A stretch of 64,000 nt of DNA from Roseofilum capinflatum BLCC-M114. Its GTDB lineage: Bacteria; Cyanobacteriota; Cyanobacteriia; Cyanobacteriales; Desertifilaceae. The stretch is from assembly GCF_030068505.1 (NCBI RefSeq), contig NZ_JAQOSO010000004.1, positions 17,329 to 81,328 of the forward strand, read 5' to 3'. Every line of letters begins with the position of its first letter. The first letter of the stretch is position 1. The translations under genes and the position numbers were made by a program. Of the stretch, positions 1-8,225 are shown piece by piece. The notes under the pieces were generated by a model that was given only the letters and a program-made list of their open reading frames with translations, searched no databases and was not told the DNA's origin.

Positions 1-1535
1 CTGACTTACAAGAGGCGATCGGGCGGTTTGCTTGGGTGAAAGTGGGAGACGATCAACCCCCAGAGCAAATTCCGAGCGATCGCGTGGAAGTGGGGCAAAC
101 GGTTATTGTTTATCCTGGGGAACAAATTCCCGTGGATGGTACGGTATTGCGCGGAGAAGGAGTCATCGACCAACAGCAGCTCACCGGGGAAGCGCTACCG
201 GTGGTTAGACAGGAAGGAGGATCGGTCTTAGCGTCTACTTTGCTGCGATCGGGTCAATTGTATCTGCGGGCCGATCGCGTGGGCAACCAAACCCGCGCCG
301 CTCTGAGTCTGGCCTTACTACAAAAGGCTCCTGTCCATGACACCCGCATGGCCAACTATGCCGAAAAAATTGCCGATCGCCTGATTTTACCCTCCCTCTT
401 TCTCGCCTCCCTCATCTGGCTGACCACAGGCGATCCCTCTAGGGCCGCCGCTATCTTAACCCTAGACTTTGTAACCGGCATTCGCGTCTCCATTCCCACC
501 GCCTTTTTAGGAGCCTTAAATCATACCACTCGCCATGGCATTCTGGTTCGTAGCGGTCGCACTTTAGAACAATTGGCGGAAGTTGATACCGTTGTATTTG
601 ATAAAACGGGAACGCTGACCCAAGGAATTGTCACGGTAGCCAGCATTACCCCGTTTAATGGCTCATCTGAAGACCGAGTGCTACAACTAGCTGCTGCGGC
701 CGAACAACGGTTGAATCATCCCGTGGCTGAAGCCATTGTTGACTATGCTCATCAGAGGGGGGTAACGATTCCTGCCAGGGGCGAATGGTTCTATGAACTG
801 GGGTTAGGGGTTCGCGCTCAGATTGAAGGTCAGGAAGTGTTGGTGGGTAGTCAGCGCTTTTTACACCAAGCAGGAGTTGAGTGGGAAAGTTCAGAAGAGT
901 GGCAGATCGAAGAGGATGCTCCCTCTCAGATTTATGTGGCTTGTAACCAGGAGTTTCAAGGGGCGATCGGCTATCGCGATCCCTTGCGTCCAGAGAGCGA
1001 TCGCCTGATTCAGACTCTACAGCACCATTATGGTATCGATATTCATTTGTTAACGGGCGATCGCCCCCAACGAGCCGCCCAAGTTGCCCAAGAACTCCGT
1101 ATTCCCACCTCCCAAGTGTATGCGGAAGCTTTCCCCGATGATAAAGCTCGGATCTTGCGAGATTTACACCGTTCGGGGCGGACAGTCGCCTTTGTGGGCG
1201 ATGGCTTAAATGATTCCGTTGCCCTGGCCTATGCGGATGTGGCGGTCTCCTTTGAACAAGGGTCAGAGATTGCCAGGGAAACGGCGGATGTGGTTTTGAT
1301 GAATAATAATTTACTCGATTTACTCGAAGCCATTTCCATTGCTCGCCAAACCCGCAATCTGATCGATCAGAATATCGCCTTGGTGGTTGCGCCCAATTTA
1401 GCGGCGTTGGGGTTAGCCTCAACGGTAGGGTTGAATCCTCTGGTGGCAACGGCTATTCATAATGGATCGGCGATCGCTGCCGGAGTCAATAGTCTGCGTC
1501 CCCTAGTCGAGCATCAGATGACCCTGGAGGGTTGA
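1..1535 (+). CDS. P1B-type heavy-metal ATPase, 5'-truncated by the window edge, no CPC motif
   Basis: Membrane ATPase expected to pump a transition metal, coupled to phosphorylation of an aspartate. The reading frame is open from base 3, so the GTG at 36 is not the real start and the N-terminal metal-binding and first membrane segments lie outside the window. Visible: actuator-domain PVDG and TGEALP, the phosphorylation site DKTGTLT at about 600-620, the P1B-specific HP dipeptide (LNHPVAEA) near 715, and the hinge GDGLNDS near 1198. Oddity: the membrane segment before the phosphorylation site reads LDFVTGIRVSIPTA, where P1B pumps normally carry CPC, CPH, SPC or TPC before xxPTA, so no cysteine ligand is visible there. 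The substrate cannot be named. Small DUF5132-like membrane proteins follow. Family assignment is secure; specificity is open. Confidence 0.93.
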   Translation, partial: DLQEAIGRFAWVKVGDDQPPEQIPSDRVEVGQTVIVYPGEQIPVDGTVLRGEGVIDQQQLTGEALPVVRQEGGSVLASTLLRSGQLYLRADRVGNQTRAALSLALLQKAPVHDTRMANYAEKIADRLILPSLFLASLIWLTTGDPSRAAAILTLDFVTGIRVSIPTAFLGALNHTTRHGILVRSGRTLEQLAEVDTVVFDKTGTLTQGIVTVASITPFNGSSEDRVLQLAAAAEQRLNHPVAEAIVDYAHQRGVTIPARGEWFYELGLGVRAQIEGQEVLVGSQRFLHQAGVEWESSEEWQIEEDAPSQIYVACNQEFQGAIGYRDPLRPESDRLIQTLQHHYGIDIHLLTGDRPQRAAQVAQELRIPTSQVYAEAFPDDKARILRDLHRSGRTVAFVGDGLNDSVALAYADVAVSFEQGSEIARETADVVLMNNNLLDLLEAISIARQTRNLIDQNIALVVAPNLAALGLASTVGLNPLVATAIHNGSAIAAGVNSLRPLVEHQMTLEG

Positions 1536-1590
1536 ACTGCTGTATCAAATCCGCTTAAAGAATTGTCATATCAAGTCCGATTAAACAGTT

Positions 1591-1761
1591 GTCATTGCGA
1601 TCGAAGGGAAGCAATCGCCAAGATTGGGAGATGATCGAGATTGCTTCATTCCACTGCGTTCCACTCGCGCTTTACGTTTCACGCAAGCTTCGCTTTCATG
1701 TCCGCGAAGCCCAAACGCGCATACTTCGTATTCATGTCGGCGACAGCCGAAATGCCATGAC
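1591..1761. repeat. dispersed GTCATTGCGA-type repeat, copy 1
   Basis: Starts GTCATTGCGATCGAAGGGAA, contains GAGATTGCTTCATTCCACTG in the middle and ends in a degenerate inverted terminus (AATGCCATGAC). Related copies lie at 32184-32292, 40966-41050, 41058-41105 and 45407-45471. Non-coding and palindromic overall, it looks like a MITE-type element. Confidence 0.6.
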
Positions 1762-1775
1762 ATACTGATAGGTCA

Positions 1776-1836
1776 GGTGGGCAGGGTAAGCTTGTAGAAG
1801 TTGAATCATGTCGCGGACTCCTCCTGCCCACCCTAC
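1776..1836. repeat. dispersed GGTGGGCAGG...CCTGCCCACC palindrome, copy A
   Basis: Ends are inverted (GGTGGGCAGG and CCTGCCCACCCTAC) around a core with GCTTGTAGAA and TTGAATCAT. Three relatives are at 2562-2626, 24511-24579 and 32355-32413, all in spacers. It abuts the 133-bp tandem hairpin. Confidence 0.7.
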
Positions 1837-2098
1837 TGGACCGGCAAGCTTAAAATTGTGAGTAAGAGTGTAGGTTGGGTTGAGGAACGAAACCCAACAC
1901 CCGTCTGACGAAAGTTGGGTTTCACTTCGTTCAACCCAACCTACAGTTTTAAGCTTGCCAAGCCACTACTGGACCGGCAAGCTTAAAATTGGGGGTAAGA
2001 GTGTAGGTTGGGTTGAGGAACGAAACCCAACACCCGTCTGACGAAAGTTGGGTTTCACTTCGTTCAACCCAACCTACAGTTTTAAGCTTGCCAAGCCA
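1833..2098. repeat. two tandem copies of a 133-bp nested hairpin
   Basis: Unit 1 is 1833-1965 and unit 2 is 1966-2098, nearly identical. Each unit has an outer inverted repeat (GGCAAGCTTAAAA / TTTTAAGCTTGCC) enclosing an inner one (TGTAGGTTGGGTTGA / TCAACCCAACCTACA, extended by GAAACCCAAC / GTTGGGTTTC). The whole unit can fold into one long stem. Nothing coding is evident. It is probably a non-autonomous element or a transcribed hairpin duplicated in tandem. Confidence 0.85.
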
Positions 2099-2275
2099 CT
2101 ACGATGATTTGCTGGTTGTTCCCTCTTGCCTTTTGCCTTTTGCCTCCCCCTAGCCTACCCTTTTGCCTCCCCCTAGCCTACTTTTAAGATTGCTAACAAT
2201 TCTTCTCATTAATGGCACAAATTCTGCTAGGCTATGACCAGAAATCAACCTTTCTACATAGTCTTCTAAACCCCT

Positions 2276-2518
2276 ATGTCTCTGATTCATCTGGACAAGT
2301 CCGTCGTGACCTTTCATCTCAAGGAAATTCTCGAAGACGGAAACGGTAACCATCCCCTATTCTGGGTTGGATTAGGCGTTTTAGTTTTAGCCCCTACCCT
2401 GTTGCCCGATCCTCAACCGGTGAATCAACGGTTGACTCAACAGGGAAAAACGGGAAAAACAGAAATTTCTTTATCTGAGTGGGTAGCTCAGGCACAAAAA
2501 AAGGGAGTTGAGAGCTGA
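2276..2518 (+). CDS. small hypothetical membrane protein, DUF5132-like
   Basis: An 80-residue product with one hydrophobic segment (about residues 27-45, FWVGLGVLVLAPTLLP) followed by a polar tail ending in a helical EWVAQAQKK stretch. The segment resembles the GVATVALTPIILP segment of the DUF5132-type protein encoded at 2731-3021, so the two may be relatives flanking the P1B ATPase. No strong ribosome-binding site precedes the ATG, and a competing frame exists on the other strand (2150-2353). Function unknown; moderate confidence that it is expressed. Confidence 0.5.
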   Translation: MSLIHLDKSVVTFHLKEILEDGNGNHPLFWVGLGVLVLAPTLLPDPQPVNQRLTQQGKTGKTEISLSEWVAQAQKKGVES

Positions 2519-2561
2519 CTCTTTTCTCAAGTCCAGTTAATTGATTAAAATATCGCGCTAC

Positions 2562-2626
2562 GGTGGGCAGAGTAGGCTTGTAGAATTTGAAAAATTTTGC
2601 TTATCCTATTCTCCTGCCCACCCTAC
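2562..2626. repeat. dispersed GGTGGGCAGG palindrome, copy B
   Basis: Inverted ends CGGTGGGCAG and CTCCTGCCCACCCTAC around a core containing GGCTTGTAGAATTTGA. Same family as 1776-1836, 24511-24579 and 32355-32413. Confidence 0.7.
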
Positions 2627-2730
2627 TACGATAATGGGCTGTTCCCCAGCGATCGTATTCAACAAGTTGCTCCCAGCCCCTTGTTAGCGTGCATGTTCAT
2701 AGGGAAAGCGCTATAAATCTCAAGGCTGAA

Positions 2731-3021
2731 TTAGGAATTGGGGAGGGATTTTTGGGGAGTTTCGGCTTGAACCTCTGCTTTAGCTTCAGCCGCAATATCC
2801 GCTATGCTTTCAGCCGTTTCTGCAAGGGCAGATTTGGTTTTTTCATACCAAGTCACTCCGGTTTTAATAGAGGTTTTCAAAACGGGTTTGACCAACGGCA
2901 AAATGATAGGGGTGAGGGCCACTGTAGCGACTCCGACGGCGATCGCCGTAGTATTTGGATGACGGCTGAGTTCGGCAACTCGCGCTCTTAATCCAATGCC
3001 TTCGTGATGCATCATTACCAT
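2731..3021 (-). CDS. DUF5132 domain protein, candidate partner of the metal ATPase
   Basis: A 96-residue protein: short N-terminus, one hydrophobic helix (TTAIAVGVATVALTPIILP), then a long amphipathic Ala/Glu-rich helix (TKSALAETAESIADIAAEAK). The start at 3021 is chosen because AGGATCTC lies just upstream and the residues before it are not family-like. DUF5132 proteins are common beside P1B ATPases in cyanobacteria. The layout recalls the mycobacterial PacL (DUF1490) proteins that scaffold metal-efflux ATPases: one membrane helix plus an Ala/Glu-rich tail. That parallel is my inference. No metal-binding tail is visible here. Confidence 0.75.
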   Translation of the reverse strand: MVMMHHEGIGLRARVAELSRHPNTTAIAVGVATVALTPIILPLVKPVLKTSIKTGVTWYEKTKSALAETAESIADIAAEAKAEVQAETPQKSLPNS

Positions 3022-3247
3022 GATTGAGATCCTGCTTGCTAAGTTGAAACAAAATGTAGCTGGTATTCTCATCTATTATAGGCTAATTGAGAAAGAAAAG
3101 CCAGACATTAATGATGAACAGATTATTAAATGATTAAGTGAGAGTTAATCCTAATTACTCATGTCTCAGAGGATGGGGAAACGGAGACACCAGGATACGG
3201 GGGCACGGAGATGGAAATCATATCACAAATGTTTTCTAACTAAGCAA

Positions 3248-3595
3248 TCAAATATATCGAACCTGATTTTCCATTTCATCTGCTGTAACGTGATTCAAAA
3301 TTGCCAGCAATCGTTGTGCAATTTCTTGAGGGGGACGACGGACAGCTAATATCACACCACAGTGTCTTTGTTCTGTATCAAAATACATCTGAATAAGCTC
3401 TTCAAAATCCCCACGGTTATGTGTGACTAAGGCTCTTTTCTGGCTGACTGCGTAGGCAAGTTGCTCTTTGTCGCTTGCTTGAAGTTGTCCCGCATCTCTT
3501 ACCGTTAAAGCATCAAACCCTCTCGCTTTCAGCAAGTCTGAGACCAGTATATTAACATCCTCGTCTAAATATAGACGGATGAATACACTGCTCAT
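3248..3595 (-). CDS. DUF5615 PIN-like toxin
   Basis: A 115-residue protein of the PIN-like DUF5615 family, predicted ribonuclease toxins of type II toxin-antitoxin systems. Visible acidic motifs are the N-terminal LYLDEDVN, the central VRDAGQ and ASDKEQLA, and THNRGDFEEL. The start at 3595 gives an ATGA overlap with the upstream antitoxin stop, the usual coupling in these pairs; an ATG three codons earlier also exists. Target RNA unknown. Confidence 0.85.
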   Translation of the reverse strand: MSSVFIRLYLDEDVNILVSDLLKARGFDALTVRDAGQLQASDKEQLAYAVSQKRALVTHNRGDFEELIQMYFDTEQRHCGVILAVRRPPQEIAQRLLAILNHVTADEMENQVRYI

Positions 3596-3873
3596 AGATC
3601 GCACACTAACGGGTCAATCAAGTCATCAGGAATTCGATTGCGCTCAATGTAGGTGTTGATCTCATCCTGATGATCGCTGTAATAACTCAAGGCATCGAAT
3701 ATCTGCGCCAGCGTAAGATGGGGCAATCCTTTGGGAATCTCTTCAGGAGCAATGCCCATGCGCCAAGTCTCAACGATCGCCCTAACCGGTGTGCGCGTTC
3801 CTTTAATGATGGGTTCACCCCTTAAAATCTGTTCATCTCTAACAATGTAAAGATGCTCCGTGACTTGAACCAT
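3592..3873 (-). CDS. DUF433 antitoxin
   Basis: A 93-residue DUF433 protein with GEPIIKGTRTPVRAIVETWR (about residues 19-38), typical of this family, followed by a helical region (TLAQIFDALSYYSDHQDEI). DUF433 proteins carry a helix-turn-helix and neutralise DUF5615 toxins, and the toxin gene begins inside the stop codon of this gene. The cassette is divergent from the mlaE-type gene, and a near-perfect palindrome fills the gap. Autoregulation at that palindrome is possible but unproven. Confidence 0.85.
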   Translation of the reverse strand: MVQVTEHLYIVRDEQILRGEPIIKGTRTPVRAIVETWRMGIAPEEIPKGLPHLTLAQIFDALSYYSDHQDEINTYIERNRIPDDLIDPLVCDL

Positions 3874-3899
3874 AGCTAGTTCTGAATTATCTTTTCAGC

Positions 3900-3951
3900 C
3901 TACAATTATAAGGGATATGCCGATAATCCGGGATATCCCTTATAATTGTAG
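3900..3951. repeat. perfect 19-bp inverted repeat between antitoxin and permease
   Basis: Arms CTACAATTATAAGGGATAT and its exact reverse complement are separated by a 14-base loop. It lies between the divergent antitoxin and permease genes and overlaps the annotated permease start. It could be an operator for the toxin-antitoxin pair, a promoter palindrome or an inserted element. Confidence 0.85.
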
Positions 3952-4765
3952 TCCTGTAGCAGCAGTAGCCTTGAGTCAACCCAAACTCTTGCAGAGCGGC
4001 AACCCCTTCTATCGCCCCCTAGCCGCTATCCTCTTAGGGGGACAGGCGATCGCCCATATCCTGGCTGGAAACATTCATCGCCGAAACACCCTGGAGCAGA
4101 TGATTAACGTCGGCCCGGCTTCCCTGACGATCGCCGTCATGACCGCCATTAGCGTCGGTTTCGTGTTCACCATTCAAGTTGCCCGTGAATTTATTAACTT
4201 TGGAGCCACCACTGCTGTTGGGGGAGTTTTGGCGATCGCCCTAGCTAGGGAACTCTCCCCCGTTCTCACGTCCGTTGTGGTCGCTGGGCGAGTCAGTTCC
4301 GCCTTTGCTGCCGAAATCGGAACCATGCAGGTGACCGAACAAATCGATGCCCTCTACATGCTCAAAACCGACCCTATCGATTACCTTGTGATACCCCGAT
4401 TAGTCGCCTGCTGCTTGATGGTTCCCCTTCTGAGCCTCATTTCCCTAGTCGCGGGTATTGGCTCCGGCTTATTCATTGCCGAAGCTCAGTACCAAATTCC
4501 CTACTCCGTCTTCCTCTCCTCCGTGCAAAGCTTCATGACTCCCTGGGATGTCTGTAGCTCTGTGATTAAAGCCTTTATTTTTGGAGCCTTAATTTCTGTA
4601 ATCGGCTGTAGTTGGGGACTCACTACCACCGGAGGCGCAAAAGGTGTCGGTAAATCGACTACCACTGCTGTAGTGGTTTCCCTGCTCTCGATCTTTATGA
4701 GTGATTTTGTTCTTTCTTGGATCATGTTTCAAGGTATGGGTACATCGTCAATTCAAGGGATGTAG
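3917..4765 (+). CDS. MlaE-family ABC transporter permease
   Basis: A 282-residue integral membrane protein of the MlaE/DUF140 permease family, which moves lipids between membranes (in cyanobacteria and plastids, TGD1-type transport). Diagnostic features: GNIHRRNTLEQMINVGP near residue 50, the FTIQVAREF stretch, ALARELSPVLT, and the membrane helices characteristic of the family. The ATG at 3917 lies inside the left side of a palindrome, and the first 25-30 residues (MPIIRDIPYNCSP...) do not resemble family N-termini. The natural start may be the TTG near 3971, or the palindrome may have replaced the original N-terminus. No ATPase or MCE gene is adjacent. Confidence 0.85.
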   Translation: MPIIRDIPYNCSPVAAVALSQPKLLQSGNPFYRPLAAILLGGQAIAHILAGNIHRRNTLEQMINVGPASLTIAVMTAISVGFVFTIQVAREFINFGATTAVGGVLAIALARELSPVLTSVVVAGRVSSAFAAEIGTMQVTEQIDALYMLKTDPIDYLVIPRLVACCLMVPLLSLISLVAGIGSGLFIAEAQYQIPYSVFLSSVQSFMTPWDVCSSVIKAFIFGALISVIGCSWGLTTTGGAKGVGKSTTTAVVVSLLSIFMSDFVLSWIMFQGMGTSSIQGM

Positions 4766-4843
4766 AGATACAGCGCACTGGTAATGAGTCATGAGTCATG
4801 AGTAATCCTTTTCCGATAATCAACCCATACAAAGGCTAATAAT

Positions 4844-5482
4844 ATGCAAGTAACTCTTGAACAATTAGTCATTCCTCCCGGTCGGCAACTTTTAATGAAA
4901 GATATTAGTTGGCAGATGTACGAAGACTTGCTAGAGGAGTTGGGAGAAAAACGCGGGTCTCGGATTCATTATAGTCAAGGAATATTAGAAATCATGACAC
5001 CATTACCGGAACACGAAGACGATAAAGTGATGATTTCTGACTTTGTAAAAGCAATTTTGGAAGAATGGGATATTGAATTTCGGAGTCTGGGTTCCACGAC
5101 GTTTAAAAGTCAACGAATGAATCAGGGACTTGAAGCTGATGATTGTTTCTATATCGAAAATGAAGCAGTAGTTCGCGGTCAAAAACGAATTGATTTAAGT
5201 ATAGATCCGCCCCCAGATTTTGCCCTTGAAATTGATATTACATCTCGGACTCGGTTTAACAATTATGAAGCCTTGGGAGTCGGAGAACTTTGGCGCTTTA
5301 ACGGTACAACTTTAGAGATTAATGTGCTACAAGATGGTGTTTATATTCAATCTGATGAAAGTCCTCATTTTCCTGGACTTTCTTTAACGAAAATTATTCC
5401 TGAATATCTGGAACGGAGCAAAGTGGAAGGTAGGAATAAAACTATGAAAGCATTTCGGGCTTGGGTGAGGGAGCAAATTTAG
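4844..5482 (+). CDS. Uma2 family (DUF820) putative endonuclease
   Basis: A 212-residue Uma2 protein, a PD-(D/E)XK-fold family greatly expanded in cyanobacteria with no settled role. Family signatures: YEDLLEELGEKRGSRIHYSQG then ILEIMTPLPEHE near the N-terminus, ADDCFYIENE in the middle, and PPDFALEIDITSRT with the conserved acidic strand. Stands alone between the permease gene and the convergent GST-like gene. Its C-terminus has a basic helix. Confidence 0.88.
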   Translation: MQVTLEQLVIPPGRQLLMKDISWQMYEDLLEELGEKRGSRIHYSQGILEIMTPLPEHEDDKVMISDFVKAILEEWDIEFRSLGSTTFKSQRMNQGLEADDCFYIENEAVVRGQKRIDLSIDPPPDFALEIDITSRTRFNNYEALGVGELWRFNGTTLEINVLQDGVYIQSDESPHFPGLSLTKIIPEYLERSKVEGRNKTMKAFRAWVREQI

Positions 5483-5562
5483 AGGAGGTTGTGCAATAGA
5501 TAGCGATCGGATTATACTAAAGCCGATTAAAAAAAATGGCTTACGCTTGTCCGATCTAAAGT

Positions 5563-6762
5563 TTAGGACTGAAAATTGGCGGGGTCTTGGTCGCGGCGAT
5601 CGCGAACCGAAATAGGTGGCCCTTGGCGATCGCCCACTAACGCGGCCGTGCTTTCCAGGGCTTCCCGTAACCGTTTAGCCGCATAAATGGACATATCCCT
5701 AGGCACACTAATGCGATCGCGTAAATAGCGTAACGCAGTATCTGAACCAGAGGGAGGCTTGCACTCTTCCCCGGTCATCAAGTGAGTTAAAGCACAGCGC
5801 AAGGCTTCATCAAACTGGCGATCGTCCCCTGGATTGACTCTAATAATCGAGTCACGATGCTTCAGAACCCGATGCAGAGCTTCTTTACGAGACGTTTCCG
5901 GTTCCGGATAGGTCACATCCGGCAGACCGAACCAAGGCCCGCGATCCACCCGTTTCTGATTCTCCTGTGCTTCCGGTTGCTTATTCGAGTGACATCCGCC
6001 CATTTGCGGAGGTAAATCATGGGCATGGGTATGAAAATCGCTTTGGGTTCCTCGGTATGTGGGCCGGGTTTCCATGGCATCAAACCAATCAGAAAAATGG
6101 GGATTTTCCGTTCGCAAGCTATACCCTTTGTAGTAGTATAAACTAGCATTCATGCGCTCAACATAGGGCGTGAAAATGATATCTACTGTGCCAAAATTCT
6201 CTAGGAAATAGGCCCCAGGGGTATTGCTCAGAGCTTTTTCAACTTCAGCAACGACTGCGGTAAACCGTTCTTTTTGTCGTTCATCGTCACGGGGCGATCG
6301 CATCGGATAGCATAGCCAACTACACCAAGCTCGAAACAGCAAGCGCTCTAATCTCCGTAGGGGAATCACCTCAGCATCCTTCATCCCTGCACTGTTCAGG
6401 GGGCCAAACTCTTTTTCTAGGGCAATTAAAATATCATCACTTTCCGTAATCAGTCGCCCATCCAACTCGATCGCCGGTAGCATCCCGGATCTAACAATAT
6501 TTTTATACCATTGTTCCTTCGTCCCGTAACAGAACATCGTTACCTTGCGGATACGGTAAGGAATTTGCTTTTCCTCCAACCATAACCACACCTTTTGGCA
6601 GTAGGGACACCAAGCATGATGATCCCGATAAAGCGTCACCCGCACATCCGCTTCCGAATGACCAAAGAGGCGTAAATTCGATTGGGCATTGGTGGGGCCA
6701 TTCACCCGATCGATCGTAAAATCAGTTAGGGTTTCCAGTTCTGTCCAGCTTAGAATACTCAT
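5563..6762 (-). CDS. glutathione S-transferase family protein
   Basis: A 399-residue protein with an N-terminal thioredoxin-like GST domain: [20 protein letters not shown] with a CPYC pair (Cys52, Cys55), then [18 protein letters not shown], matching the GST glutathione-binding cis-Pro and ESD motifs. A helical GST C-terminal domain follows to about residue 240. The last 150 residues (from [11 protein letters not shown]) form an extra domain rich in charged helices. Long two-domain GSTs like this are found in cyanobacteria and plants. The substrate is unknown. The CPYC pair could support thiol-disulfide exchange. Confidence 0.85.
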   Translation of the reverse strand: MSILSWTELETLTDFTIDRVNGPTNAQSNLRLFGHSEADVRVTLYRDHHAWCPYCQKVWLWLEEKQIPYRIRKVTMFCYGTKEQWYKNIVRSGMLPAIELDGRLITESDDILIALEKEFGPLNSAGMKDAEVIPLRRLERLLFRAWCSWLCYPMRSPRDDERQKERFTAVVAEVEKALSNTPGAYFLENFGTVDIIFTPYVERMNASLYYYKGYSLRTENPHFSDWFDAMETRPTYRGTQSDFHTHAHDLPPQMGGCHSNKQPEAQENQKRVDRGPWFGLPDVTYPEPETSRKEALHRVLKHRDSIIRVNPGDDRQFDEALRCALTHLMTGEECKPPSGSDTALRYLRDRISVPRDMSIYAAKRLREALESTAALVGDRQGPPISVRDRRDQDPANFQS

Positions 6763-6833
6763 AGGTAGGCAGAGGATAACAATAAAAGCAATAGTAACTC
6801 AGTTGATACTTTAATATTTCTGAAATAAATAGC

Positions 6834-8225
6834 TTATTCTAAATCTCCTTCCATGACTAGGGCGATCGCCTGTTTCGTGTTTTCCTGGAACTCGCGGATA
6901 TTCACCCGACCCAAGAGCCAGGTCGCCGCAATTAAGCCCCCCGCTTGCACCACAAACACCAAACCATAGGAGAATACTGGCTCAGAAAACAGGGCTTTTC
7001 CTACATCTAAAACCGCTCCTCCTAACACCGTTGCCCCTCCTCTGGCCATTGCCTGGGCTAACCCCCAAGCACCGATAAAGGTTCCGGCAGTTTCCGCAGC
7101 CGTTAAATCGAGCATTAATCCGATCGCTCCAGCCGTCAAGACTCCAGAGGTTAAGCCAAATAGAAAGAGGCTCAACATCAGGGCTTTAGGATTACCCGTA
7201 AACCCAGAAAACAAGAGAAATCCTGAGCAAAATGCCGTCCCTACACAGCCACTAAAACAGGTGCGTTGTTTGCCTAAGTGAGGGGTAATCAAAAAGCCGG
7301 TGGAACCAATACCGATCAGGGTTCCCATACCAAAAAAGGCATTCAGTTGAGCGGTTTCTGAAATCTGCATCTGGAAGACTTCGCCTCCGTAGGGTTCCAA
7401 CACCGGATCTTGCATAAACAAGCTGATGCTCATAAACAGAAGGAAGGTGAAAAAGATCCCGGTTTGGCGACTGGCGGTGAGAATTTTTAGGGCATTACCC
7501 AGGGTAATTTGATCTTCGCGGTTGGCGGCGGTGGTGCGATCGCCATACAACGAATATTTTTTCTCAATTCCTAACGTTCCCATCACTGCGAGGAAACAAA
7601 CCAATGTGGGCACAATGATAAACAGCCGATTAATCGACGCTTGCAGGTCTTCCGGGGGAGAATCTAAGCCCAACTGTTTCAATAAACTGCTACTAATAAT
7701 CGCCCCAACCACAATCCCCACCATTAACATAGACCAGACAATACTCACCAATTTAGAGCGATTACGGTCATCAGAGACATCAAATAAGAGGGCAGCAAAG
7801 GGGGTAGAACTGGCACTTAAAGCCAATCCATAGAATACAAAAACGATCGCCAATAAACCTGCCCAGCCATAGGTGGGGGTAGTCCAGCCTAGAGTAGCCG
7901 CACTATTGCCCAATTGCCAAACCACTTGCAAGGCGAGAAATGAAGTGGTGGTAAACAGCAGAGTCCCCATCCAAACATAGCCCGTGCGATGGTAACCGGC
8001 GATCGGTTTTGCGTCCGAGAGTTGACCAAACCAGATCCGTGCTGGCGAGACAAACTGATGGGCGGCGATCGCCCCAGACGCAATCAAAGCCGGGACTTTC
8101 AGCTCATCAATCATCACCCGATTAATCACCCCCAAGGTTAGCAGGGACATAATCCCTAAACCCATTTGAAAGAGTCCCAAGCGGAACATTGTCAATAGAT
8201 TAATTTGGGATTTAGACTCACCCAT
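6834..8225 (-). CDS. BCD/PucC-family MFS transporter
   Basis: A 463-residue, 12-helix major-facilitator protein of the bacteriochlorophyll-delivery (PucC) family. The N-terminus (MFRLGLFQMGLGIMSLLTLG, then INRVMIDELKVPA) and WFGQLSDAKPIAGYHRTGYV between helices 2 and 3 are characteristic. Cyanobacterial members are thought to handle chlorophyll or to help assemble photosystem complexes. The start at 8225 has AGGA about 8 bases upstream; ATGs at 8234 and 8231 are alternatives. It is divergent from the cbiX-like gene, across a spacer with a palindrome. Confidence 0.9.
   Translation of the reverse strand: MGESKSQINLLTMFRLGLFQMGLGIMSLLTLGVINRVMIDELKVPALIASGAIAAHQFVSPARIWFGQLSDAKPIAGYHRTGYVWMGTLLFTTTSFLALQVVWQLGNSAATLGWTTPTYGWAGLLAIVFVFYGLALSASSTPFAALLFDVSDDRNRSKLVSIVWSMLMVGIVVGAIISSSLLKQLGLDSPPEDLQASINRLFIIVPTLVCFLAVMGTLGIEKKYSLYGDRTTAANREDQITLGNALKILTASRQTGIFFTFLLFMSISLFMQDPVLEPYGGEVFQMQISETAQLNAFFGMGTLIGIGSTGFLITPHLGKQRTCFSGCVGTAFCSGFLLFSGFTGNPKALMLSLFLFGLTSGVLTAGAIGLMLDLTAAETAGTFIGAWGLAQAMARGGATVLGGAVLDVGKALFSEPVFSYGLVFVVQAGGLIAATWLLGRVNIREFQENTKQAIALVMEGDLE

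Larger units (their letters stand above)
1536..2275. other. gene-free spacer filled with repeats
   Basis: About 740 bases with no convincing gene. It holds a GTCATTGCGA-type dispersed repeat, a GGTGGGCAGG palindrome, two tandem copies of a 133-bp nested hairpin, and a short low-complexity CCTTTTGCC stretch near 2130. Open frames here fall inside the palindromes and look like shadows. Confidence 0.7.

Noticed and set aside
655..1449. Long minus-strand frame inside the ATPase gene
   Set aside because: Antisense shadow of a clear P1B ATPase frame; the product is low-complexity and matches nothing.
1581..1763. Minus-strand frame of 60 codons
   Set aside because: Falls wholly in a dispersed palindromic repeat.
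2150..2353. Minus-strand frame of 67 codons
   Set aside because: Overlaps the DUF5132-like frame at 2276; no family character and starts within that gene.
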